From NCBI GenBank assembly GCA_037179515.1, contig JAXCGZ010007581.1, forward strand, positions 155,001 through 190,000: a stretch of 35,000 bases of DNA, read 5' to 3'. The position numbers and the translations under genes were made by a program. The stretch is from Halocaridina rubra. Lineage: Eukaryota > Arthropoda > Malacostraca > Decapoda > Atyidae. Below, piece after piece: positions 12,002 to 24,224 of the stretch. Within the stretch, counting starts at the first letter, position 1. Each line of letters starts with the position of its first letter. Below the pieces are notes generated by a model that was not told where the DNA came from, did no database searches, and saw nothing but the letters and a program-made list of their open reading frames with translations.

Positions 12002-14784
12002 AAGTACCTAATTGTGCTTATGGGAAAGAGCCCTATGCTCAAAATTCCCCGTCTCCTGGTCAGTTACATTTTTGTACTTAGTGATACGTATTATCCTTGT
12101 CCTTAAAACTATGGATTGAGTTAGCCTTAACTAACTCCTCACTTAGCGAAATCCAATCATCAACTACTCTTACATTACATAAGTACTTCCTTACATTCTG
12201 CAAAGATATTTTCTTACGAAGCTTCAAACTATGACCTCTAGACCTAAAGCCAGCCGTATTAAAATATCGATCCCTATCCACTCTGTCAAAACCAGAAGGT
12301 ATTTAAAAACCGTTACCATATCCCCGTTCATTATTCTAGCTTCGAGTGATGGTAAGTCTAATTCTCACGACCTCTCTTCATAATTGAGATTGCGTGTTTC
12401 TGGCACCAGTTGCGTGGCATGTCTTTGAGCTTTTTCCAGATTATCTATGCACTTTTTCAAGTGTGGATTCCAAAATGAGACTGCATATTCAAGCTTTGGT
12501 CTCACATAGGTTACTTAAATATTTCTGAACATATTTTTGTCCATGTGTCTGAGTGCTAATCTTACAATTGCTAAGAAAGCATATGCTCACCTTAATATGC
12601 CATTTATATGGATTCCCGGAGACAAATCTGCCGGTTCCATTCATTTTGAGCGAAGTTAATAATTAGCAAAGTAATTTTGAGCAAAACATTAAGACCGAAC
12701 GGTAATTTCAGCGAAGGTTAATTTTTAACCTAACCAAACCTAACAAAGCTTAACCTAACCAAACCTAATAGGTTGAGGTTCACTCAAGCTAACATCGCTT
12801 AATAGGCATTGCTCAAAATGCACATGATTTTAACTTCGCTCAAAATGAATTCGATCTACTTGACTTCACTCTAACGACTGAACACGAAATCTGTCAGTAT
12901 GTTTACTCAGATCTCTCTTATTCTCTTGCTCTTGCAGTTCTTCTCCTGCTATTATGTATTAAAGCTTGGACCTTTACGCACTTGTACTCATTCTCATTAA
13001 TTTACATTTTGAAGTGTTGAATTTCATTTGCCACTTTTCTGACACTCATGCAGACTATTCAGGTCTTCCTGAAGTACTCTACATTGTTCTCGTCTCTTAT
13101 TTTCTTCACTATCATTGTATCGTCTGCAAACATATTTAGGAAAAAATTTACAGACTCTTGTAGGACATTAACATATACAAGAAACAAAAGTGGGCCTAAA
13201 ACTGAACCCTGTAGAACCCCACTACTAACCCTTCTCCATTCATACACTGAATGTCTTACTATAACCCTCTGTTCTCTTCCTTCTAAGTAAGTTTTTATCT
13301 ATTCCAAGACATTTCCACCTATTCACACCATTACATGTAGCTTTTTAATAAGTCTCACATTTGGGACCTCATCAAATGCCTTCTTAAAATCTAAAAATAT
13401 GCAACCACCCAGCCCTCTCTTTCCTGTAAGATTCGGCTTACATCATCATAAAATTCTAATAAGTTTGTTACTGTTGATCTATCTGCCTTCTCTGAAGCAA
13501 TGTTTTTTCAGTGACAAAAAATGAAGGATTCCAAGTGAAGAGAAATGCATTTTCCTAGTAGTTTCTCCATAACTTTGCAAATTATTCTGGTCAAGGAAAC
13601 AGGCCTATAGTTTTGAGCTGTATCCCTCCTTCCCATTTTGAAGATAAATACCAACTGGTTAGCGCATTTCTTAAGTACATAAGTGAATATTTTATCAGGA
13701 CCTGTAGCTTTATGGGCATCTTACTCCATCAACGCTTTGCAATACCTCTGTGACTGAAAAGATGATGTTCTCTAATACTGGCCCATGAACTCCTATCTCT
13801 GCAATCTGATGGTTGAATATTTTCTGCCCTAAATACTGACTGATAATTCCTGTTCAATGCTTTGCAAATCTCTTCATCCGCCTCAGTGATGCTTCCATCC
13901 ACTCTCTTTAACTTTAAAACCTGTTCTTTGACCTTCAGTTTTCCTTTGATAAATCTATGGCAAAGATTGGGATTCTCTTTAGCCTATCTGGTGATATCCC
14001 TTTCATAATTTCTCAATGCTTCTCTTCTTTTACTTAGGTATTCATTTCTTACTCTTTTACAAGTCTGCCAGGCATTTATGTTTTTTCTTCTCTATACATT
14101 TTCCAGCAATTGTCTCTCCACTCCTCAGAACTCTTACATTCATTATTGAACCATTTCTCTCTGGCATGAATAACTCCTATTTTGGTGGAAGGTATGCAAC
14201 AATCTACTAACTTCCCATATTCCTCACAAAAGATGTTGTACATTTCTTGTACATATTTGTAGTTAAATAAGGTCCTCCAATCAGTAACTGTAAAAATCTC
14301 ATCAATTTTTATGTAATCTCCTTTTGGATAGTTCCTCCTCGTATCATTCTCAGTACTTCTACTTTCAGGAAGAATATCTTCAATGATATACTCCATCAGC
14401 AACACACAGTAGTCACTTTTTCCAAATGGTGGTTTATACCCATTTTTTTTTCAATATCCAACACATTACCTGTGAATAATATATCAAGAAGCGATGGGTC
14501 ATCCCCACACCTGGGTCTCGTTATTTCTAGCACATGGTGTAGGAAATTCCCTTGTACGCAATCTAGGAATCTTGCCAGAAATGAGTCCTCCCCACTGTGA
14601 GGGTCAATACTTATCCAATTCATCTCTCTATAATTAATATCTCTCATAATCAAAATCCTACACTTTCTCTCTTTCTATGTTAACAACCTATATAACTCTC
14701 CTCATGAATTTCTAGCCTATGCTGGCTCCTTGGTGGGTTATATACAAGAGTTAGCATAATGCTCTCTGACCCGGTATTTATGAG
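12002..14784 (-). pseudogene. LINE-A copy A7, old ORF2 pseudogene
   Basis: Covers the 3' tail (12002) back to the middle of the endonuclease (14784), where it meets a GTGTGT run. Recognisable pieces on the minus strand: the C-terminus at 12078-12281, the VPQGS/FADD region at 13059-13247 (here FADDTM, and LQGS for PQGS), the endonuclease-RT linker at 14076-14405, and the endonuclease motif region at 14396-14653 (DINYREMNW in place of DFNHKEIDW, plus SLLDILFT). Frames are broken by many stops and indels, and a piece of RT sequence near 13660 is missing. A separate element is inserted at about 12633-12889. Clearly older than A1, A2 and A8. Confidence 0.88.
12633..12889. mobile_element. MITE-like insertion in A7 with 9-bp target duplication
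   Basis: A7 reads normally up to GACAAATCTGCC and resumes at CTGTCAGTATGTTTACT. Between lies about 257 bp absent from the other copies. AAATCTGCC on the left and AAATCTGTC on the right look like a 9-bp target duplication with one change. Inside, TTCATTTTGAGCGAAGTTAA (about 12640) is inverted as TTAACTTCGCTCAAAATGAA (about 12830). The centre holds CTAACC/CCTAAC-rich repeats. The right inverted repeat ends about 40 bp before the junction, so the element boundary is not fully explained. Confidence 0.65.
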
Positions 14785-15006
<222 letters not shown>

Positions 15007-15073
15007 TTAGTGGAATATAAAATAATCCCTGGTATTGGGGAGGGAAGAATTATGTTTTATATATACAGTATAT

Positions 15074-15225
15074 GAATCATATTTTACCCCGACTGGGTCT
15101 CGAACCTAAGACACATAATTACTGTGCTAAGGCGCTACCAACTACACCACAGAAGGTCTAAGAAAAAACCAACCTTACAACTAACTGCTATGCTAGGAAT
15201 GAACGCATCCTTTCTGAATGCCTTT
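15074..15225 (-). mobile_element. tRNA-like SINE copy, minus strand
   Basis: On the minus strand, TGGTGTAGTTGGTAGCGCC (A-box-like, about 15131-15150) is followed about 30 bases later by GGTTCGAGACCC (B-box-like, about 15095-15106), the internal promoter layout of tRNA-derived SINEs. An upstream region (CATTCCTAGCATAGCAGTTA) is shared with the plus-strand copy at 15390. A fragment with just the B-box end (TTAGATTCGAGCCCC, plus strand) follows at 15226-15290. Confidence 0.7.
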
Positions 15226-15389
15226 ATTATGTGTCTTAGATTCGAGCCCCGGTCGAGGTAAAATATGATTCATGTTTTCACATATGTTAAAGTGTTATTT
15301 GATTACTGTTGATGCCTATTTAGATTGGGATTTGACTTATATGTGAAAACGAAGCCACGAGTGAGGTTGGGAGAAGCTGTAATATGAAC

Positions 15390-15560
15390 AAAAAGGCATT
15401 CATAATGAATGCTTCATTCCTAGTATAGCAGTTAGCTCTAAGGTTGGCTTCTTTCTTAAACCTGCTGTGGTGTAGTTGGTAGCACCTTGGCGCAGTAATA
15501 TTGTCTTAGGTTCGGGTCCCGGTCTGGATAAATATAATTCAAGTTTTCACATATGTTAAT
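15390..15560 (+). mobile_element. tRNA-like SINE copy, plus strand
   Basis: Same layout as the minus copy: GGTGTAGTTGGTAGCACC near 15470, then GGTTCGGGTCCCGG near 15509, then ATAATTCAAGTTTTCACATA as tail. The two copies form a large inverted repeat with about 165 bp between them, the right part of which is a partial third copy. Each contains a full-length tRNA-like segment, but neither can be a real tRNA gene because the ends do not pair as an acceptor stem. Confidence 0.7.
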
Positions 15561-15574
15561 GTGCTTATTTTATA

Positions 15575-15750
<176 letters not shown>

Positions 15751-15770
15751 TAAATCTTCCCTCCCCACTA

Positions 15771-16155
15771 CCAGGGATTATTTTCTCTCCACTAGGGGTG
15801 TCCCTTTTAGTAACTTCTTACGATACCCAGGGGATAAGAGTGGAATAGTTTTTTCGCAATTTACCAGGGATATCCCTTTCAGGAGCCTTCAACGATACGT
15901 AGGGCTTACAAAAGTGGGACATTTTCTCCACTACCAAGGATATATCTATCGGTCGCTTCCTACAACATGCATGGTATATAAGGGAGGAACTTATACGCTC
16001 CCATCACCAGGGATGTCACGTTTAGTCACTTCCTACGACCCGTAAGGCATATGAGGGTAGAACTTATTTTCCCTCATCTCCAAGGTTATCCTTTTAAGAA
16101 GCCCCCTACAACAAGTAGATTATGTAGGGTGAAATCTTTCTCCCAAATTATCAAG
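15771..16155. repeat. Diverged ~72-bp tandem array built on the family R core motif
   Basis: Five units start at about 15792, 15864, 15934, 16007 and 16080 (steps 72, 70, 73, 73), after a short leading piece at 15771. Each has the order CCAGGGATATCC, a CTTCCTACGAC-like core, GTAGGG..TATA and GGGAGGAAC. The core is the reverse complement of the CTGCGTGTCGTA...CGACTA motif that opens the family R repeats at 4490 and 4990. Units differ at roughly a third of positions, so the array is old. No coding frame. Confidence 0.75.
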
Positions 16156-16502
16156 TGAATATGCATATAAGCACGGTACATTCAAGAATTGACTAGGACA
16201 GCATCCCCAGAGGTAATATCACTCAACAAAATAGCCTAACCTAACCTAACTTGATCTAGATTATTGAACAAAATCCTCAGTGACAGATGCACACATACAA
16301 ATAAAAAAAATGATTGTTCACAAGGTTATTATGCATTATATTCTCTCAAATGGTAAATAGATGTGCTGATTTAATATAAAGAACATTAGAATGCGGTTCA
16401 GTGAGTCCACCGTGTGACGTGTAGGGTGAATAATGAAACAGTCTCTTCAAGAGCTCGAAACAGATAAGAGCAAAAATTGGTTATCCATGGGAAGGAAAAA
16501 TA
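16156..16502. other. Spacer with short CCTAA run
   Basis: Three tandem CCTAA units at about 16225-16240 (TTAGG on the other strand, the common arthropod telomere unit) are the only notable element. No gene seen. Confidence 0.5.
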
Positions 16503-16503
16503 C

Positions 16504-16587
<84 letters not shown>
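16503..16587. repeat. (GT)n-(TA)n microsatellite
   Basis: (TG)n at 16504-16522 switches sharply to (TA)n until 16587. Confidence 0.95.
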
Positions 16588-18644
<2,057 letters not shown>

Positions 18645-18678
18645 GTATGTTTGAAAGAAAATATACCGCCAAAATATA

Positions 18679-18820
<142 letters not shown>

Positions 18821-19015
18821 TTACACATATATAGATATATGCACAAACATACGTATGAGATTACACATACACATATAAATAATAAGATTTGCTACCCAAA
18901 GATATCACATTTCCTTCCTATTCTGTATTCAGTGACCAATAAACATCGACATAATTCACAGAGCTATTGATAATAGCGTGCAATAATATTCACTCATCGT
19001 GAAGTAAATCATAAG

Positions 19016-21067
19016 CTAGTGTTTTTTCAATGTGACCTTTTGGGCTGAGAGAAATTTTTCTTTAAATGTTATTTTCCTGTTTACTTCATTAAGAATTGCG
19101 CTTTCGTTGCCCTTAAACTCATTATCAGGCAGAGATTCGGAGTACTCCTTTGTAGTCATGGGAATTCCTAAAGTAATCTGAGTGCTGTCTGAGTCTTGTC
19201 TTTGTGGCCTAGTGCTCTGATGACGCTCCGGCCTTACAGTGTTGACAAGGAATCTCTGGGGTTCAGGCAGCCTGCCATCTATCCTAAACTCTTTCAGAGA
19301 TTCTAATACTCTCCCAAGCACTTTGTCAACAATGACTTTGGCCCAGTAAGATATATCATGTTCGTATACAACGTTCCACACATCTATATTTTCTTCGTGC
19401 TTTGTAATAGCTCTTCTGTAAACATGTTTAAGATCAGCAAATGCTTCGCCTAAGGTTCGACGTGTCAGATACCGAACAAACTCTCTGATAGGTGGTGAGG
19501 CGCCTGAATAGGATGCTAATATCACATCCTCAGATACCACAAAATCTTTTTGGATATCTGGCGACTCCTTTCCTGCAGACTGTACATCAAAAGTATTGTC
19601 AAAAGAAACTACATTTGGGTCTCTGACTTCTGATTCCAATGGTATTAGACCTTGTACTTTTGAATCTAAAGCTGAAGTTTTAAAAGAAACTGAATCATCT
19701 AAATTATCTTGAGGAAAAATAGGAGGGACCGAATTCACGGTATCTTTTGAAGCATTGCCTAAATTCCCGAATGCCAATTTACGCGCTCTAAACCCAGGTT
19801 TTGGAATTCTTGATTTGCCGTTAACTGTCGATTTTCTAGATTGTGTGATCTGTGGGTATGGGATTGGTTGAGGAATGCTACTAGACTTAATTTTTCCTTT
19901 AGGTTTTTGTTTATTGTTTCTTTTCAATTCTCTGTTTCCCCTTTTCTTGTCCTCCTCTATTCCCGAATCTTCTTCGAGGTACAGTTTTGCAGATGTGATT
20001 ACAGGTGTAGGCCTGGATGACAGTGTACAAGATTCAGAGCTCGTAGAAGGTACGGTGGACAAGGACGATGTCAATTCGATAGATGCTTCACTAGACGAAC
20101 TTGAGGTGTTACTGTGATTTTTGTCCCTATTGGGAGTCTTTCTACCATCTTCAGTTTCGTTATCACTGTCACTCATATTTTGAAACATATGGCGGACTTC
20201 TTCCATGGCTACCCTCTTTAAGACTGTGGTGGCATTTCGCGGTTTGAGTTTAAGCCATCGCCTCCTGGCAAGACTAGGAGAGGGTATATTATTTTGCGGT
20301 GTTGGTGTCAGTGGTCTTAGAGTTCCTGGCATTCGATTATTCGCCAAGGCCCTCTGCACAATATCAGGTAAACAAGGATGTTTAGTTAAAGATTTACGAC
20401 GATAATTAGGCTCTGTATTATTATCCAACACTCTGCCATGAATACTGCTCATTCTCTGTAAGTGGTTCTTATATGCAAAAGTGCTGCGGCTCGGGACAGT
20501 TGGTGGCAGGGCATCATCACCAACGCATTTTTCATGGTCTGTTAGTCGAGGTATAGCTTTCCCCTCCACTATTAAACCAGTAGGTTGTAATGGTGAGTTA
20601 AGTCGAGGAAGCTGTCCACTTCGACCGCGAGAAAGCAGGCCATTAATGGAGCGTGAGAGTTCAGGCGTGAATGGCTCTCTCTTCTCAAAATGGTCTAGCT
20701 GCTCTATTTCATCATCACTGCCATAGCAACCGGAGGAATCATTTGCCAACCAATCAGCAATCTCCAGCTCCGTTCCTTCTTCGAGATTCAATCTTACCAG
20801 TTCTAGTACTCTGTCCACACTACTCGTGTCTGAAGATGCGCTTCCTTTAGGTACTTTCACCATAGCAGTATCCATGGCTGGCTCTCCTTCTTTTGGAAGT
20901 GATTCTAAGGAGGTGCCAACGCTCTCTTCCCCATCAGTAGGGGTACATGGAGGAGGTGGAACACATTGCAATGACATAGGGAAATTTTCCTCAGGTCCTT
21001 CGGCGACGTCTTCAGGAACCTCCTGTAGCGTTTCCAGAACTCGGTTTTGTCTCGGCAGCGCCAGCTT
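19016..21067 (-). CDS. Host gene exon encoding a large low-complexity protein of unknown function
   Basis: The only long non-repetitive, non-transposon frame in the window. From the ATG at 20977 it encodes 653 residues to a TAG at 19016. The frame stays open 5' of that ATG for 30 codons (KLALPRQNR...), up to a 3' splice site at 21067/21068, so the ATG is probably internal. Composition: an acidic N-terminal stretch (LNLEEGTELEIADW, YGSDDEIEQLD), repeated S/T/P-rich and Ser-run regions near 290-325, a basic block near 345-365, and the only strongly helical part at 500-565. That contains FVRYLTRRTLGEAFADLKHV and VIVDKVLGRVLESL (548-561). No enzymatic motif or membrane segment is visible. I do not recognise the family; mostly disordered scaffold or cytoskeletal proteins look like this. 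Confidence 0.75.
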   Translation of the reverse strand, partial: KLALPRQNRVLETLQEVPEDVAEGPEENFPMSLQCVPPPPCTPTDGEESVGTSLESLPKEGEPAMDTAMVKVPKGSASSDTSSVDRVLELVRLNLEEGTELEIADWLANDSSGCYGSDDEIEQLDHFEKREPFTPELSRSINGLLSRGRSGQLPRLNSPLQPTGLIVEGKAIPRLTDHEKCVGDDALPPTVPSRSTFAYKNHLQRMSSIHGRVLDNNTEPNYRRKSLTKHPCLPDIVQRALANNRMPGTLRPLTPTPQNNIPSPSLARRRWLKLKPRNATTVLKRVAMEEVRHMFQNMSDSDNETEDGRKTPNRDKNHSNTSSSSSEASIELTSSLSTVPSTSSESCTLSSRPTPVITSAKLYLEEDSGIEEDKKRGNRELKRNNKQKPKGKIKSSSIPQPIPYPQITQSRKSTVNGKSRIPKPGFRARKLAFGNLGNASKDTVNSVPPIFPQDNLDDSVSFKTSALDSKVQGLIPLESEVRDPNVVSFDNTFDVQSAGKESPDIQKDFVVSEDVILASYSGASPPIREFVRYLTRRTLGEAFADLKHVYRRAITKHEENIDVWNVVYEHDISYWAKVIVDKVLGRVLESLKEFRIDGRLPEPQRFLVNTVRPERHQSTRPQRQDSDSTQITLGIPMTTKEYSESLPDNEFKGNESAILNEVNRKITFKEKFLSAQKVTLKKH

Positions 21068-21095
21068 CTGAGGGTAGAGACAGCCAATCAGCCTC
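21065..21095 (-). promoter_or_regulatory. 3' splice site of the host gene exon
   Basis: On the minus strand the sequence reads CTGATTGGCTGTCTCTACCC then TCAG, followed by AAGCTGGCG. That gives a candidate branch point (CTGAT, 21087-21091), a pyrimidine-rich stretch and a terminal CAG at the right spacing. The open frame of the exon becomes the intron exactly here. The upstream exon is not found in the window, so it lies beyond the (AAT)n array or outside. Confidence 0.65.
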
Positions 21096-21200
21096 TTGCC
21101 CGCTTTCTCATATCTTATATAATACTTTGTACATTAATACATTACTATAATTTCACTCTCTGTTTGACTGTACAATATGCACCATTTGAAAACGATACCC
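21068..21200 (-). other. Presumed intron, 3' end
   Basis: AT-rich sequence upstream (minus strand) of the splice site, leading back to the (AAT)n array. Inferred only from the splice site. Confidence 0.5.
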
Positions 21201-21381
<181 letters not shown>

Positions 21382-21685
21382 GAAACAGAAATGAGATGGG
21401 TGACCAATATCGCATGTCTGGTCGCTTAACCTCCCTGATAATATATATTAAAAAAGGGAAACACATATAGAAACATTCTTCCTAGCCACCCAAGAATTCC
21501 TGGGTTTAATTACCCAAGGTTCCTCGTACAGCTTTTCCTCGCCAGAACGACTTGACGCTAAGGAGAGAACAGTGACGTTCTATTTTTGCTTTCTGCTGCC
21601 ACTTCATCAGGCTCGGTGAGTACACGATAAGCTGTGTGGGGGCCAAACTTCACCAAGTCAGTTTTCGATAAGGGTTAAAATTTCC

Positions 21686-21775
<90 letters not shown>

Positions 21776-22115
21776 CTAATAATTTGGGTGTAACCTTCAA
21801 TTACATAATGTAACTCCGTAGCTGACCATCAGAACTGATTTACAGCTTAGAGCAAAGTTTTCCTATTATATAAATGTACAACACTAAAAGGGTAGATAAT
21901 GAAATTGAGTTGAAGGCCAGGCATGAATAATATAAAAAAAGATATTGATAATTATACGCACCATATTATCATAAGATGGACACATGAAAAAATTCTTAAA
22001 ACACAAAAAATAAAGTCACTCATAACGTACTATGGAATTAAATTCCATTTCATTTTAATGAGAATTTGAAAGGCTAAGGAAAATAAATAAATATAATATA
22101 AACAATATCTTTATG

Positions 22116-22119
<4 letters not shown>
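21382..22119. other. Spacer with a (GA)n array at 21688-21772
   Basis: About 300 bp of moderately GC-balanced sequence, (GA)n, then about 350 bp of AT-rich sequence. No domain, RNA gene or terminal repeats found. A GGTGAGTAC at 21616 resembles a plus-strand splice donor, but no exon frame supports it. Confidence 0.5.

Positions 22120-22205
<86 letters not shown>
22117..22205. repeat. (TA)n microsatellite
   Basis: About 88 bp of uninterrupted TA. Confidence 0.95.
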
Positions 22206-23092
<887 letters not shown>

Positions 23093-23513
23093 CTATTTGT
23101 CCAAAAGAAAACTATATAGTTTTCCTTTGACAGCTGCGAAGGAATATGAATTTTTAAGATGTTCTAGAATATTGTTCCAGAGTGTTGGCCCTTTAATAGT
23201 GATCATCTTTTAACCTGCTTCTGTGTTTGGTCTCTGAATAAAGAGCTCACTACTCTGTCTTGTATTGGTTCCCCTTATATCCCTGACTGTTTTTAAATCA
23301 AATAGCCAGCTAAGATAATGATGGTTTAAAATTTTGTATACAAAAACATAAATAGCATAAGGGACCTTGTTTTCTGCCCGCAGCCACCCAATTTTTTTGA
23401 GAGCTGGTGTGATGTGGTCATATTTTCTTTTTCCTCCCAGGGCAACTCGAGCTGCAAAATTAATAAACTTCTGTATTCTGTTTATCTGAGTCTTTGTGGT
23501 AGCTCCCCAAACA

Positions 23514-23517
<4 letters not shown>
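23093..23517 (-). pseudogene. C-terminal remnant of a LINE-B-like retrotransposon
   Basis: Translated on the minus strand, this gives about 140 codons in one frame with a single internal stop. Blocks match LINE-B in order: VWGATTKTQINRIQKF (B: VWGCTNKTQLQRIQKL), NFAARVALG.KRKYDHITP (B: NFAARVAVGNVRKYEHISP), W.....KVPY...VFVYKIL, TRQSSELF, and ITIKGPTLWN (B: INIRGPHLYN). It ends at TAG 23095. Identity to B is well below that among LINE-A copies, so it is a related but distinct family, or an old B. Its 5' side abuts (GA)n at 23518. No polymerase domain remains. Confidence 0.8.

Positions 23518-23592
<75 letters not shown>
23518..23592. repeat. (GA)n microsatellite
   Basis: About 75 bp of uninterrupted GA at the 5' breakpoint of the LINE remnant. 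Confidence 0.95.
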
Positions 23593-23596
<4 letters not shown>

Positions 23597-23897
23597 CTAA
23601 ACTAACTTTGATAGAAAGGATGATATGGTAGAGCAAATATAATCAAAACTGACTTAGTAAGTTCGTCATTCAGCAGCTCTGTGAATCAGCATTTGGGTCC
23701 CACCCAAGGGGTCTCGAGTTCTAGTCTCCATGATGGGTAGTTCGCTTAGGGTCCTTTTATGGATGCCTTCTCGTGGTGTGTAAAAAGGACATGATACTAA
23801 TGGAGTCCTTGGCGTGGCCTTCTAAGCAGGTTCAATAAGAGCATAATTCACAGTGTGGAAACAATGACTGAAAATATATTCACGAGTTCGTCCTGCA

Positions 23898-23898
<1 letters not shown>
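23593..23898 (+). other. Spacer, possibly containing an old tRNA-like SINE
   Basis: GCAGCTCTGTGAATCAGC near 23675 and GGTCTCGAGTTCTAGTCTCC near 23710 could be degenerate A and B boxes about 35 bases apart. The match is weak and no tail or second copy exists in the window. Confidence 0.3.

Positions 23899-23930
<32 letters not shown>
23899..23930. repeat. (CA)n at the 5' junction of A8
   Basis: About 16 CA units end exactly where the LINE-A ORF1 sequence begins (CGAGGGAAGGAAAG). Confidence 0.95.
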
Positions 23931-23934
<4 letters not shown>

Positions 23935-24224
23935 AAGGAAAGCCGGGACCAACAAAAGTAACCTTTGAGAGAGGGGAAACATGTAGGGAAATATTGTTGA
24001 GAAAAAAAAGTCTAAAAGACCTTCAAGAATGCAAAGAAGTGTTCATTAGACGATACAGAACACAGGAAGAGATGGGAAAGATCAAAAACTTGTTGCAAGA
24101 GGCAAGAAGGTTAAATGATGAAAGAAATGAAGAAGAGAAGAAAAATTTTCGTTACAGAATACTTCCAGACAAAGGGGAGATAAAGAAGATAATGACAGAA
24201 GATCAGGGGATGGGGCCTCATTAA
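23931..24224 (+). pseudogene. LINE-A ORF1 C-terminal fragment of A8
   Basis: About 97 codons in frame from GAGGGAAGG to TAA at 24222, beginning inside the GKP..PTKVTFE block and ending DQGMGPH. Identical to A1 at most positions. The coiled-coil N-terminus is missing because of the 5' truncation. Its stop lies 2 bp upstream of the TTG that opens the ORF2 frame, which itself overlaps ORF1 in another frame with no ATG. Confidence 0.85.

Noticed and set aside
12720..12780. Interstitial telomere array (CTAACC-rich)
   Set aside because: Units are irregular (CTAACC, CAAACC, CTTAACC) and lie inside a short TIR insertion, so they belong to that element.
15084..15540. True tRNA genes
   Set aside because: A and B boxes exist, but the ends do not pair into an acceptor stem and the copies carry shared SINE bodies.
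15771..16155. A CRISPR-like array of regularly spaced units
   Set aside because: Units diverge throughout with no conserved short repeat and variable spacer; the setting is eukaryotic. It is a minisatellite.
19875..21071. Plus-strand frames of 66-81 codons over the host exon
   Set aside because: Antisense shadows of the minus-strand exon, without independent support.
21600..21630. Plus-strand splice donor GGTGAGTAC
   Set aside because: No open exon frame ends there and the adjacent gene is on the other strand.
23650..23760. tRNA-like SINE between (GA)n and A8
   Set aside because: A and B box matches are weak and there is no tail or second copy; kept only as a remark in the spacer entry.
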